From the NCBI GenBank assembly GCA_938073895.1, contig CALJFB010000010.1, positions 104,903 through 168,902 on the forward strand: a DNA stretch of 64,000 nucleotides. Reading direction: 5' to 3'. The notes under the pieces were generated by a model that was not told the DNA's origin, ran no database searches, and saw only the letters and a program-made list of their open reading frames with translations. Shown here one piece after another: positions 27,495 to 37,553 of this stretch; the first letter of the stretch is position 1, and every line of letters starts with the position of its first letter. A program made the translations under genes and the position numbers. The DNA comes from an uncultured Flavobacteriaceae bacterium (lineage in GTDB: Bacteria > Bacteroidota > Bacteroidia > Flavobacteriales > Flavobacteriaceae).

Positions 27495-29471
27495 ATGAAA
27501 TACATTTTATTCCTTTTATTAAGTTTTATTTCTGTGGTTGGATTTTCTCAGCAAGCAGATATAGTTGATTTTAAAGATTTACATGCCGAAATTTCTTTTA
27601 ATACTGAAACATCAACAGTTATAGGGAAAGTTCATGTAGATTTTACCATTTTAAAGCCTACAGATTCTATTTATATTGATGCAAAACATATGGAAATTTT
27701 AGGCGTTTCTAACCGTGATTCTGTAGTGGATTATCAATATAATGGCAAACAAATCATCTATAAAAGTAATTTTAAAATAGGCGAAACTTACGTTTTAAAT
27801 ATTAGTTATAAAACGAAACCTAAAAAAGCACTCTATTTTGTAAATTGGAACGAACCTAGAAATCATCCAGAATACAATCCGCAAATATGGACACAAGGTC
27901 AAGGGAAATACACTAGCAATTGGCTACCAAGTATTGATGATATGAATGATAAAATTACTTTTTTCCTATCTATTGATTTTGATAATAATTTCGAAGTTAT
28001 TGCAAACGGAAATCTTGATAAAAAGATAATTGGAGAAACTAAAACCATTTGGCATTATGCAATGGAAAAACCTATGTCAAGCTATTTAGTGGCGCTTTCT
28101 GTAGGTAAATACACTAAAACTAAAGAGTATTCTAAAAGCGGAATTCCTTTAGAGTTTTATTATTACCCAAAAGATTCGCTTAAAGTAGAATCTACTTACA
28201 AGTATTCTAAGCAAATGTTCGATTTTTTAGAAACTGAAATTGGCGTGGCTTATCCTTGGCAAAATTACAAACAAGTTCCGGTGAAAGATTTCTTGTATTC
28301 TGGAATGGAAAATACCAGTTGTACCATTTTTTCGGATGCCTTTATGGTAGATAATATTGCGTTTAACGATAATAACTACGTAAACGTAAATGCACACGAA
28401 TTAGCGCATCAATGGTTTGGAGATTTGGTTACTGAAACTTCTGGAACGCACCATTGGTTGCAAGAAGGTTTTGCAACCTATTATGCGTTATTAGCCGAAA
28501 AAGAGGTTTTTGGAGAAGATTACTATTACGAGCAATTGTATAATTATGCGCAAGAATTATTAAATCAAGATAAACAAGGAAACAGCACAGCATTATTAAA
28601 TCCTAAATCTAGTAGTGTAACGTTTTATAAAAAAGGCGCTTGGGTTTTACATTTGTTGCGAGAAAAAACAGGTAATAAGGCTTTTAAAAAATCTGTAAAG
28701 CGCTATTTAAACTTATATAAGTACAAAAATGTTGCAACTAAAAATTTTATAGATGAAGTTGAAAAAGCTTCGGGACAAGATTTAAGTAAGTTTGTAAAAA
28801 AGTGGTTAGAAGATAAAACGCTTCATTTTAATTTAATTGAAACAAGCCTAGAAAAGAGTAGCTTTTACCAAGAATTGCAAATGGTAGATTGCGAGGTTAA
28901 AAATTCTAAATGTAAAGATTGGTTAAAAGCGCCAATATCTAATGCGGCAAAAACTAAGATTATTAATCAGCAACCTGGATTAATTTCGTCTAAATTATTT
29001 AAAAGTCCTTTAAAGGTAAGACAAGCTATAGCATTCTCTTTGCAAACTATTCCATTAAATTTAAAAACTGAATTTGAAACTCTTTTAGAAGACTCATCCT
29101 ATTTAACTATAGAAGCAGCGCTTTATAAGCTTTGGGTTAACTTTCCAGAGGATAAAGCTAGATATCTAAATAAAACCAAATTATTATATGGAAATAACAA
29201 CAAAAACATTCGTATGCTTTGGTTGGCATTGGCTTTAAATACAGATAATTATTTTGATAGTACTAAAGAATTGTTTTTTAATGAACTTGTAGAATATACT
29301 AAACCTGTGTATAGTTTTAATGTAAGACAAACAGCATTTAATTATCTAAAAGAGTTAAATGTTTTTAATACCTTAGCTATTCAAAATTTAAAGCAAGCTA
29401 CAACACATTATAACTGGCGATTTAGTAGTTTTGCTAAAACGCTATTTAAGCAAGTAAAACGCAATAAATAG
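27495..29471 (+). CDS. M1-family aminopeptidase, exported
   Basis: This 658-residue zinc metallopeptidase has a signal peptide ending VGFSQ (about 19). The N-terminal saddle domain is followed by the GMENTS exopeptidase motif and the zinc site HELAH (301-305) with the downstream LQEGFATYYA Glu; the C-terminal part is helical. It removes N-terminal residues from peptides, probably in the periplasm or outside. No type IX CTD is visible at the end. It is followed by the patatin gene 29 bp later, so the two are probably co-transcribed. Confidence 0.92.
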   Translation: MKYILFLLLSFISVVGFSQQADIVDFKDLHAEISFNTETSTVIGKVHVDFTILKPTDSIYIDAKHMEILGVSNRDSVVDYQYNGKQIIYKSNFKIGETYVLNISYKTKPKKALYFVNWNEPRNHPEYNPQIWTQGQGKYTSNWLPSIDDMNDKITFFLSIDFDNNFEVIANGNLDKKIIGETKTIWHYAMEKPMSSYLVALSVGKYTKTKEYSKSGIPLEFYYYPKDSLKVESTYKYSKQMFDFLETEIGVAYPWQNYKQVPVKDFLYSGMENTSCTIFSDAFMVDNIAFNDNNYVNVNAHELAHQWFGDLVTETSGTHHWLQEGFATYYALLAEKEVFGEDYYYEQLYNYAQELLNQDKQGNSTALLNPKSSSVTFYKKGAWVLHLLREKTGNKAFKKSVKRYLNLYKYKNVATKNFIDEVEKASGQDLSKFVKKWLEDKTLHFNLIETSLEKSSFYQELQMVDCEVKNSKCKDWLKAPISNAAKTKIINQQPGLISSKLFKSPLKVRQAIAFSLQTIPLNLKTEFETLLEDSSYLTIEAALYKLWVNFPEDKARYLNKTKLLYGNNNKNIRMLWLALALNTDNYFDSTKELFFNELVEYTKPVYSFNVRQTAFNYLKELNVFNTLAIQNLKQATTHYNWRFSSFAKTLFKQVKRNK

Positions 29472-29500
29472 TAGTATTAAAATACTTAAATAAAAATAAA

Positions 29501-30421
29501 TTGAGAGCATTAGTAATTTCTGGAGGTGGAAGTAAAGGCGCATTTGCCGGTGGTGTTGCCCAATATTTAATGGAGCAAGAAAACCGCGAGTACGATATGT
29601 TTTTAGGAACATCTACCGGTAGTTTGTTAGTGCCGCATTTAGCAGTTAACGATTTAGGAAAGCTTTACGATATTTTTACTAATGTAAACCAAAAATCTAT
29701 ATTTAGTATAAATCCTTTTGTTGTAAAACGAAAAGGCGATAGAGAATATGTATCTATTAACTATTTTAATTCCTTAATTCAGTTTGTTAAAAAACGAAGA
29801 ACTTTTGGCGAAAGTAAAGCACTTAGAAAACATATAAAAAGAAATTTTTCTGAAGAAGAATATCATAAAATTAGAGCAACTAAAGAAGATGTTGTTGTAA
29901 CAGTTACAAATTTATCTAAAAATAGAACAGAATATAAATCTATTAACGACTACAGTTATAAAGAGTTTTGCGAATGGATTTGGATTTCTTGTAACTATAT
30001 CCCATTTATGTCTTTAGTTAAAAAAGATGGTTTTGAATATGCAGATGGCGGATTAGGTTGCGTAATTCCTATACGCGAAGCTATTTTACGTGGCGCAACA
30101 GAAGTAGATGCAATTATTTTAGAAAGCGAAGATTTAGCTTATAACAAGGTTTTGGGGAAAAATCCGTTTTCGTTAATGATTAGTTTATTTGGTCATTTAA
30201 TGGATCAAGTTGAAAAAGGCGATATTGCTATTGGAAAGCTAGCAGCAAAACATAGAGATGTAAAGTTAAACTTATACTACACACCAACAAAATTAACCGA
30301 AAACGCGCTTATTTTTAATAAGCATTTAATGGAGCAATGGTGGAAGCAAGGTTTTGATTATGCCGAAAAAAAACACGCTAAAGGTCAAACTATGGACGAA
30401 AGCGAAAGTATTGAAGAATAA
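29501..30421 (+). CDS. Patatin-like phospholipase
   Basis: This 306-residue protein is a patatin-fold Ser/Asp acyl hydrolase. The oxyanion loop SGGGSKGAFAGG (7-18), the nucleophile motif GTSTG (Ser38) and the DGG dyad (Asp182) are all intact. There is no signal peptide, so it acts in the cytoplasm or at the inner face of the membrane. The start is TTG at 29501; no ATG in frame would keep the glycine-rich loop. It follows the M1 peptidase by 29 bp. Confidence 0.9.
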   Translation: MRALVISGGGSKGAFAGGVAQYLMEQENREYDMFLGTSTGSLLVPHLAVNDLGKLYDIFTNVNQKSIFSINPFVVKRKGDREYVSINYFNSLIQFVKKRRTFGESKALRKHIKRNFSEEEYHKIRATKEDVVVTVTNLSKNRTEYKSINDYSYKEFCEWIWISCNYIPFMSLVKKDGFEYADGGLGCVIPIREAILRGATEVDAIILESEDLAYNKVLGKNPFSLMISLFGHLMDQVEKGDIAIGKLAAKHRDVKLNLYYTPTKLTENALIFNKHLMEQWWKQGFDYAEKKHAKGQTMDESESIEE

Positions 30422-30513
30422 GAGTTCTTACTATAAATTTTAAGTAATAAGTTGTAGGTTTTAATTTGTAAGAAAAAAGTATAAATTCTTATTCTATGTT
30501 TTATTTTTAAGGT

Positions 30514-31047
30514 TTACCACAATTTACTTACCTCATTTCTAAGGTAAGACAATGCAATTAAAGTAGGACTAGGTTTTTCTATCATATCTGTTAAAACAGT
30601 TTCTCTAAGTTGGTCTGCAGTTGTAATTTTATCGTTTAAATTAGCTTTTCTAATAATTTTAATTACACCATTTTTAGACGTATTTATAACACTCCAACAG
30701 TCGTCCGATACATAAATTTGTTGTGCTAAATTATGTTCAAATTCTTGCTCTATATTCTGAATTAATAAGTTTTCGTAGCTTTTAGAATCGTTAGCAATTG
30801 GAGAAACACGTAATAATAAATTGTTAGGCGATATACGTTCTAAATATAAAGACATACGTTCAAAAGCTTGTAAACGTATAGGAAGACTTTCTTTAGTAGT
30901 TTCAATATTCTTTAAATTGAAATTGTCATTTTCTCTACGGCTTTCTTCATTTTTAAAAAACTGTTGTAATAAAAAATAAGCTAAAAGACCAGTTATTATA
31001 GTAGGTATAGTAAAGTAAAGCAGGTTTGCTATTGTTTGAGTATCCAT
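30514..31047 (-). CDS. Membrane-anchored protein of unknown function (possibly DUF7935)
   Basis: This 177-residue protein has one N-terminal membrane helix (about 10-30) and a cytoplasmic helical region with PIRLQAFERMSLYLERISPNNLLLRV, FEHNLAQQIYVSDDCWSVI and a C-terminal SYLRNEVSKLW. This pattern is shared by a conserved Bacteroidota family that I think is DUF7935; the function is unknown. It is a single gene, convergent with the patatin gene. Confidence 0.65.
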   Translation of the reverse strand: MDTQTIANLLYFTIPTIITGLLAYFLLQQFFKNEESRRENDNFNLKNIETTKESLPIRLQAFERMSLYLERISPNNLLLRVSPIANDSKSYENLLIQNIEQEFEHNLAQQIYVSDDCWSVINTSKNGVIKIIRKANLNDKITTADQLRETVLTDMIEKPSPTLIALSYLRNEVSKLW

Positions 31048-31457
31048 TTATTTGATTTTTATACGAATTTAATATGTTTTAAAGTATTGTACAAGAAAAA
31101 CAAATAATTGAGTGAAAACTACATCTCATTAAATACAAAGTTATAAAAGTATAATTATTTAATTTTGAAACAAAAAAAGCTATTATACCTTAAATCCTTT
31201 AAAATGGATAAGTCCCATATTACAACTAATAAAAAAGTTAGTAACTTTTAAAATGAAGATTATTTGGTTCTAAAATATAGTCAATGTATTTCTAAATTTA
31301 GAGCCAATAAGAAGCTTTTTTTTAGCTTAATTTACAAAATACAACTTCAATTAAGTCAGTAAACAGATTATTTATGTTTTAGACGATTATAGTCTTATAA
31401 AATAAAATTATTTTGTAAATTCAGGAGTAATCATATTAATTAATATCATGTTTTACT
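31048..31457. other. 410-bp spacer with no recognised feature
   Basis: This very AT-rich stretch lies between two divergent genes. I find no ORF of note, no RNA and no convincing -7 box (several TATTTTG strings are one base too short). It presumably carries the promoters of the flanking genes. Confidence 0.4.
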
Positions 31458-33197
31458 ATGAAAAGACAAATTAAAATTAAATCACTTTCTTTAGCATTAT
31501 TAACTCTGATTATTTTTACAGCTTGTAACTCTGATGATTCTGTAGTGCAAAATAGTCAAGCAGGAGTAAATACTGGATCTGGAATAAATCAAGGTATATC
31601 TATAACTAGAGATTTCTTTGGTAAAGTGTTAGACGAAACAAATCAACCAATTCCTGGTGCAATGGTTACCATTGGGTCTCAAATGGTATCCACTAATTTA
31701 AATGGAATTTTTGTATTAAATAATGTAGCAGTAAATAAAAAACAAGCTATTATAATAATAGAAAAAACAGGTTATTTAAAAGGAATAAAAACCGTAGTTC
31801 CTACAGATGGAATAAATCAAATTAGAGCAAAGTTAATACAAGAAAATCTTGTGGCAACAGTTATGTCTGGTGTACCAAGTAGCGCAACGTTAACCAATGG
31901 TACAAAAGTATCTTTTGATGGCAATTTTAAAGATGCTAATGGAGTTTCATACTCAGGAAGCGTAAAAGTATATATGTATCATTTAGAAGCTAATAATCCA
32001 GATATAGAGGTTATTATGCCAGGGAATTTACAAGCTTTAAATTCTAATAATCAAGAACGTGTTTTAGAAACTTATGGAATGCTTAATGTTGAATTGGTAG
32101 GCGATTCCGGACAGAAATTAAATATTGGAGATGGAAGCACAGCAGAAATTGAAATGCTAATAGACGCAGCACAAACTAATGCTCCAAATAGTATTCCTTT
32201 ATGGTATTTTAACGAAACCACAGGTGCTTGGGAAGAAGAAGGTTTAGCTGTTAAGCAAGGTAATAAGTATTTAGGATCTGTTTCTCATTTTTCTTGGTGG
32301 AACTGTGATGCTCAATTTCCAACAGTTACCTTTTGTTTAGAAGTTGTAGATGGTGCTAATGCTACTTTAGCAAATGTAAGAGTAGAATTATTTAGACCAA
32401 ATGCAACATATCCAAGAGTTGGCTATTCTAATGGAAATGGTGAAATTTGTGGTTTAATTCCATCTAACGAGATATTAACTTTAAAAGCATTTGACCAATG
32501 TGGCGTAGAAGTACACGCTCAATCTATAGGACCATTTTCTGTAGACACTAATTTAGGTCAAATAGTTTTACCAACTGTAACTGCAACATTAATATCTGGA
32601 TATCTTGTAGATTGTAATAACTTAAATGTAACTAATGGTTATGTTACATTAAATTATGGAACTCTTTTTTCTGATATACCAACTACTACTGGCGCTTTTA
32701 ATTTTAGTGTTATTCAATGTGCAACTTTAAACGATTTTACTCTAGAAGGCGTAGATTATAATACATTTCAAACTACAGGAGATATTTCTTTTAATTTTAG
32801 TAATACTAATGTTGGTAATATTATAGCATGTAATGCTGTAACAGAATTTATAAGCTTACAAATAGATAACGAACCTGTAGTCTATTATTTGAATAATATT
32901 ACTACAGCCCAAACTGTTAGTACGTATCTTACAATTTCTTCAAACAATCCTACAGGAACTGATTACTTCTATATTGGTGGTCCAAATTCAACGTTAGGAA
33001 CTTTTGATTCTACTGTTTATAGTATAGAATCCTCAATTATGAATATAAATTATAACTTACCAATAAATATTAGTTACAATTTAAATGCTTTTGGTGCTGT
33101 AGGAGAATATATTGATATGAATTTTTCTGGAACATATACAGATAACTCAGGTAATGTTAGGTCGGTTATTGGAACTGCTCACGTATTAAGAGATTAG
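31458..33197 (+). CDS. Large cell-surface lipoprotein with carboxypeptidase-regulatory-like domain
   Basis: This 579-residue protein has a lipobox FTACN (Cys23) followed by SDDS, a surface-lipoprotein type of start. A CarboxypepD_reg-like beta sandwich spans about 52-125 (GKVLDETNQPIPGAMVTIG, then NGIFVLNNV). Several beta-rich repeats follow, including a second FRPNATYPRVGYSNGNGEICG carboxypeptidase-like strand set and a C-terminal region with no known motif. There is no catalytic signature and no type IX CTD. It is probably an adhesive or structural surface protein; the exact role is unknown. A terminator follows. Confidence 0.75.
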   Translation: MKRQIKIKSLSLALLTLIIFTACNSDDSVVQNSQAGVNTGSGINQGISITRDFFGKVLDETNQPIPGAMVTIGSQMVSTNLNGIFVLNNVAVNKKQAIIIIEKTGYLKGIKTVVPTDGINQIRAKLIQENLVATVMSGVPSSATLTNGTKVSFDGNFKDANGVSYSGSVKVYMYHLEANNPDIEVIMPGNLQALNSNNQERVLETYGMLNVELVGDSGQKLNIGDGSTAEIEMLIDAAQTNAPNSIPLWYFNETTGAWEEEGLAVKQGNKYLGSVSHFSWWNCDAQFPTVTFCLEVVDGANATLANVRVELFRPNATYPRVGYSNGNGEICGLIPSNEILTLKAFDQCGVEVHAQSIGPFSVDTNLGQIVLPTVTATLISGYLVDCNNLNVTNGYVTLNYGTLFSDIPTTTGAFNFSVIQCATLNDFTLEGVDYNTFQTTGDISFNFSNTNVGNIIACNAVTEFISLQIDNEPVVYYLNNITTAQTVSTYLTISSNNPTGTDYFYIGGPNSTLGTFDSTVYSIESSIMNINYNLPINISYNLNAFGAVGEYIDMNFSGTYTDNSGNVRSVIGTAHVLRD

Positions 33198-33221
33198 TAT
33201 ATTAGCAGTAGTTTTTGTTAT

Positions 33222-33257
33222 AAAAAAAGCTCATAATTTATATTATGAGCTTTTTAT
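33222..33257. terminator. Bidirectional terminator
   Basis: A perfect stem (arm AAAAAGCTCATAA, 4-base loop) with an A tract before and T tract after lies between the lipoprotein gene and the convergent flavoprotein gene. Confidence 0.88.
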
Positions 33258-33280
33258 ATATTAACACTATATCAATTTAA

Positions 33281-34843
33281 TCAGGACTTTTTATTTTTAC
33301 CGCCTAAATGTTGGCAATTTACTAAAGACAACATACTATTAAAAGGCACATCTACTTTTGTATAATTATAAGTACTACTTAGTTCTTTAGATAAATTATG
33401 ATCATCTACATTAACTACAATATCGTCCATAGTAAATTGGCAAGGATGTTCGTAACCAGCAGCGTGAGTAATTTCTATAAACTCTTTTCTAAAAGTTTTA
33501 AAATATTGAGCTAGTCGTTCGGATTTTAATGTTGGATCTATACCATTTTGTAACCATTTACTTTGGGTTGCAATTCCTGTAGGACACTTATTTGTATGAC
33601 AGATTTGTGCTTGTATACAGCCAATACTCATCATAGCTTCTCTGGCAACATTAATACAATCTGCGCCCATAGCAAAAGCCATAGCTGCCTTTGCAGGAAA
33701 ACCTAATTTACCACTACCAATAAAAACAATACGTTCGCTTAAGCCTTTATTTTTAAAGAGTTTATAAATATCTCCAAAAGCATAAACCCAAGGTAAACTT
33801 ACATGGTCTGCAAAACTTGGAGGCGCTGCACCAGTTCCACCTTCGCCGCCATCTATTGTAATAAAATCTGGACCTTTGCCTGTTTTAACCATAATATTAG
33901 CTAATTCTTCCCATTGTTCTAATTTACCAATAGCTGCTTTTATGCCTACAGGTAATCCTGTAGCTTCTGCAATATTTTCAATAAAAACCATTAATTCGGG
34001 TACGTTAGAAAAGGCTTTGTGGTTTGGTGGAGATAAAACTGTTTTTCCAATTTCTACGCCTCTAATTTTGGCAATTTCGGGAGTTATTTTAGCTCCAGGT
34101 AAAACGCCACCTTTTCCGGGTTTAGCACCTTGAGATAATTTAACTTCAATAGCACGAATAAAGGGATTGTTTTCTACTAATTTTATAAGTTTTTCCATAG
34201 AAAAACCGCCATCATCTGCACGAACACCAAAGTAGCCAGTTCCAAAATGAAAAACAACATCGCCACCATTACTGTGGTAAGGAGATAATCCACCTTCGCC
34301 TGTATTATGGTAGGCACCTGCTATTTGTACGCCTTTATTTAGAGATTCTATAGCTTTAGCAGAGAGCGATCCAAAACTCATTGCAGAAACATTTATTATT
34401 GACTTAGGTCTAAAAGGACGTTTACGTTGGTTAAATTCTCCCATAACTTTAGCACAAGGTAAAAAAGACTTGTCTGTAGTGTTTGGATGATTTTTATCTA
34501 TTTGATATGGCATCATTGCATTATTAATAAAAATATGCTGATGTTCGTAAATATCTCTATCGGTTCCAAAACCTTCGTAGTTATTTTCATTTTTTGCCGA
34601 TGCATAAATCCAACCGCGCTCAATTCTATTAAAAGGTAATTCCTCTCTATTATTGGCTACAAAATATTGTCTAATTTCTGGTCCAATACTTTCAAACCAA
34701 TATCTTATATGTCCAACTATTGGAAAGTTATGACTAATAGTGTGGTTTTTTTGAAATACATCTCTAATTGCAATTACTGCCAAGACTATAATAATCCAAA
34801 GCCACCAAGGTATATTAGAAAAGAACGGTAATATAGTATCCAT
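33281..34843 (-). CDS. FMN-binding glutamate synthase-like protein, membrane-anchored
   Basis: This protein of 520 residues (start at ATG 34843; the longer frame from 34984 adds an AT-rich, non-conserved peptide) has an N-terminal membrane helix (PWWLWIIIVLAVIAI) and a GltS central/FMN barrel: INVSAMSFGSLSAKAIESL, TGEGGLSPYH, SQGAKPGKGGVLPGAKI, TIDGGEGGTGAAPPSFADHVSLPW, and the Cys motif GCIQAQICHTNKCPTGIATQ for a 3Fe-4S cluster. It lacks the glutaminase domain, so it is not a complete glutamate synthase. The substrate is not known. It stands alone. Confidence 0.85.
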   Translation of the reverse strand: MDTILPFFSNIPWWLWIIIVLAVIAIRDVFQKNHTISHNFPIVGHIRYWFESIGPEIRQYFVANNREELPFNRIERGWIYASAKNENNYEGFGTDRDIYEHQHIFINNAMMPYQIDKNHPNTTDKSFLPCAKVMGEFNQRKRPFRPKSIINVSAMSFGSLSAKAIESLNKGVQIAGAYHNTGEGGLSPYHSNGGDVVFHFGTGYFGVRADDGGFSMEKLIKLVENNPFIRAIEVKLSQGAKPGKGGVLPGAKITPEIAKIRGVEIGKTVLSPPNHKAFSNVPELMVFIENIAEATGLPVGIKAAIGKLEQWEELANIMVKTGKGPDFITIDGGEGGTGAAPPSFADHVSLPWVYAFGDIYKLFKNKGLSERIVFIGSGKLGFPAKAAMAFAMGADCINVAREAMMSIGCIQAQICHTNKCPTGIATQSKWLQNGIDPTLKSERLAQYFKTFRKEFIEITHAAGYEHPCQFTMDDIVVNVDDHNLSKELSSTYNYTKVDVPFNSMLSLVNCQHLGGKNKKS

Positions 34844-35186
34844 AAAGTTATTTTTTATAAAGGTAAATATATTATAAAAAATGATATGTATAAACCGTAT
34901 TATTTTATATTTAAAAACAAGAATATTATTAGCAGGTGTAGTTAATTTATTAATTCCTAAAAGTATCAAATACGGCACAAACATTTTTAAATAAAGCGAA
35001 GTAAAAGCTGTAAATAGAGATGCAGCTAAACCTGGATTTAACTTTATTTGGCTAAACTCAAAATCTAGACTTTTGGTGGCAATAGCTGGAAATGGAAAAA
35101 AATAGATATTTGTTTATAATTAATCCTAATTAGATTTACAGAAGCATCTTACAATTTGTATTTTTACATTCTAAAATTACAAAGCA
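34844..35186. other. Spacer upstream of uvrD with a coding-like island
   Basis: Most of this 343-bp stretch is AT-rich. At 34995-35105 the composition changes: the plus strand is open for 36 codons ending in TAG and the minus strand is open across the same bases. No start codon is suitable. It looks like a gene remnant or repeat rather than a promoter. The uvrD promoter should lie in 35110-35180, but I see no exact -7 box. Confidence 0.35.
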
Positions 35187-37529
35187 TTGGAAAAATATTT
35201 AAGTCAATTAAACGAAGCACAATACGCACCAACTGTACAAATTAATGGTCCTATGATTGTTATTGCTGGTGCTGGATCTGGTAAAACACGTGTATTAACC
35301 TACAGAATAGCCAATTTAATGCATAATGGTGTAGACTCGTTTAACATTTTGGCTTTAACATTTACCAATAAAGCTGCTCGAGAAATGAAAGAACGTATTG
35401 GTCAAATTGTTGGTCAAGGCGAAGCTAAAAACCTATGGATGGGAACATTTCACTCGGTTTTTGCACGTATTCTTAGAGTAGAAGGTCATCATTTAGGGTT
35501 TCCAAGTAATTTTACCATTTATGATACGCAAGACTCTCAGAAATTAATGGGAGCAATTATAAAAGAAATGGGCTTAGATAAAGATATCTATAAAACAAAA
35601 CAGATTTATTCGCGTATTTCTTCATTTAAAAACAATTTAATTACCGTAAAATCTTATTATAAAAATCCCGATTTAATGGAAGCCGATGCTATGGCTAGAC
35701 GACCAAAAATTGGAGAGATTTATCAGAATTATGTAGACAGATGTTTTAAAGCTGGCGCAATGGATTTTGATGATTTATTATTAAGAACTAACGAGCTTTT
35801 AACACGTTTTCCTCAAGTATTAGCAAAATATCAAGATAAATTTAGATACATATTAGTAGACGAGTACCAAGATACAAACCATTCGCAATATTTAATAGTT
35901 AGAGCGTTAGCAGACAAGTTTCAAAATATATGTGTTGTTGGAGACGATGCGCAAAGTATTTATGCCTTTCGTGGTGCTAATATTAGTAATATTTTAAATT
36001 TCCAGAAAGATTATTCAGACGTTAAAGAATATAGATTAGAGCAAAATTATCGTTCCACTAAAAACATTGTAAACGCAGCCAATTCTGTTATTGAGAAGAA
36101 TCAAACAAAACTAGAAAAAGTAGTTTGGACTTCTAATGATGAAGGTGGGAAAGTAAAAGTTCATAGAAGTTTAACAGATGGAGACGAAGGACGTTTTGTA
36201 GCAAGTACCATTTGGGAAACAAAAATGAATAATCAAATGCAAAATAGCGAATTTGCTATTTTGTATAGAACCAATTCCCAATCTCGTGCAATGGAAGATG
36301 CTTTACGTAAACGCGATATTCCGTATCGTATTTATGGAGGATTATCGTTCTACCAACGTAAAGAAATTAAAGATGTCTTATCATACCTAAGATTAATTAT
36401 TAATCCAAAAGATGAAGAAGCATTAAAGCGTGTTATTAATTATCCAGCAAGAGGCATTGGGCAAACTACCGTAGATAGACTTACAGTTGCAGCAAATGGT
36501 TATAAACGTTCTATTTTTGAAGTGGTTCAAAACATAGATAAAGTAGATATTGGTGTAAATTCTGGTGCAAAAAAGAAATTAAACGAATTTGCACTTTTAA
36601 TAGAATCCTTTCAAGTTATGAACGAAACTGCTACAGCTTTCGAATTAGCAGAACATATTGTAAGAGCTACAGGATTAGTCAAAGAAATTAATAAAGATGG
36701 AACGCCAGAAGGTGTAGCTAAATTAGAAAATGTTGAAGAGCTTTTAAATGGTATAAAAGATTTTGTTGAAGGACAAGAAGAAGTTGTAGATTCTAGAGGA
36801 AGTTTAGCAGAATTTCTTGAAGATGTTGCCTTAGCCACAGATTTAGATAACGAAAAAGGCTCCGAAGATGCAGTAGCTTTAATGACAATACATTTATCTA
36901 AAGGATTAGAATTTAGTCATCTTTTTGTAGTAGGACTAGAAGAAGATTTATTTCCAAGTGCTATGAGTATGAATACACGTAGCGAACTAGAAGAAGAAAG
37001 ACGTTTGTTTTACGTTGCTTTAACAAGAGCCGAAAAACAAGCGTATTTAACTTATGCATTATCGCGTTACCGTTGGGGTAAATTAGTAGATTCTGAACCA
37101 AGTCGTTTTATCGAAGAAATAGACGAGCAATACTTAGAATATATTACACCAAGAGAAGAAATGCGAGTAAACCCAATGTTATCTGCAGATATTTTTGGAG
37201 ATACGCCACCAAGTAAAATAAGATTTAAAAAAGCAGTAACACCACAATTTAAAAAGAAAACAAAAGCTGCTCCAGAAAAATTTGTAGCTTCAACACCTAA
37301 AAACCTTAAAAAGGTAAGTAATGTTGCACCAGAAGCTTCAAACGAAGGCGCAAGTCTGTTTAATACAGATTTAGTTATGGGATCAATAGTATCGCATATG
37401 CGTTTTGGAAAAGGTCAAGTTCTTGCAATTGAAGGAAAAGGAAGCGACTTAAAAGCCGAAATTAAATTTGATGTTGGTGGTACTAAAAAGTTATTATTGC
37501 GTTTTGCAAAACTGACTATTATTGGTTAA
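35187..37529 (+). CDS. ATP-dependent DNA helicase PcrA/UvrD
   Basis: This 780-residue superfamily 1A helicase works in repair and replication restart. It shows LNEAQYAPT (Q motif), AGAGSGKT (27-34), LTFTNKAAREMKERI, MGTFHSVFARILR, FDDLLL, VDEYQDTNHSQY, VVGDDAQSIYAFRGA, LEQNYRSTKNI, LMTIHLSKGLEF and FYVALTRAE. The C-terminal SIVSHMRFGKGQVLAIEGKG segment is the Tudor-like tail of PcrA. The start is TTG at 35187. It leads an operon with yciO (24 bp) and an orphan gene. Confidence 0.96.
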   Translation: MEKYLSQLNEAQYAPTVQINGPMIVIAGAGSGKTRVLTYRIANLMHNGVDSFNILALTFTNKAAREMKERIGQIVGQGEAKNLWMGTFHSVFARILRVEGHHLGFPSNFTIYDTQDSQKLMGAIIKEMGLDKDIYKTKQIYSRISSFKNNLITVKSYYKNPDLMEADAMARRPKIGEIYQNYVDRCFKAGAMDFDDLLLRTNELLTRFPQVLAKYQDKFRYILVDEYQDTNHSQYLIVRALADKFQNICVVGDDAQSIYAFRGANISNILNFQKDYSDVKEYRLEQNYRSTKNIVNAANSVIEKNQTKLEKVVWTSNDEGGKVKVHRSLTDGDEGRFVASTIWETKMNNQMQNSEFAILYRTNSQSRAMEDALRKRDIPYRIYGGLSFYQRKEIKDVLSYLRLIINPKDEEALKRVINYPARGIGQTTVDRLTVAANGYKRSIFEVVQNIDKVDIGVNSGAKKKLNEFALLIESFQVMNETATAFELAEHIVRATGLVKEINKDGTPEGVAKLENVEELLNGIKDFVEGQEEVVDSRGSLAEFLEDVALATDLDNEKGSEDAVALMTIHLSKGLEFSHLFVVGLEEDLFPSAMSMNTRSELEEERRLFYVALTRAEKQAYLTYALSRYRWGKLVDSEPSRFIEEIDEQYLEYITPREEMRVNPMLSADIFGDTPPSKIRFKKAVTPQFKKKTKAAPEKFVASTPKNLKKVSNVAPEASNEGASLFNTDLVMGSIVSHMRFGKGQVLAIEGKGSDLKAEIKFDVGGTKKLLLRFAKLTIIG

Positions 37530-37553
37530 TTTCCAGTGTTAATATTATAAATT

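Noticed and set aside
34844..34984. N-terminal extension of the glutamate synthase-like protein.
   Set aside because: The 47 added residues are AT-driven (Ile, Phe, Asn, Lys) and precede a normal start with a good membrane helix at ATG 34843.
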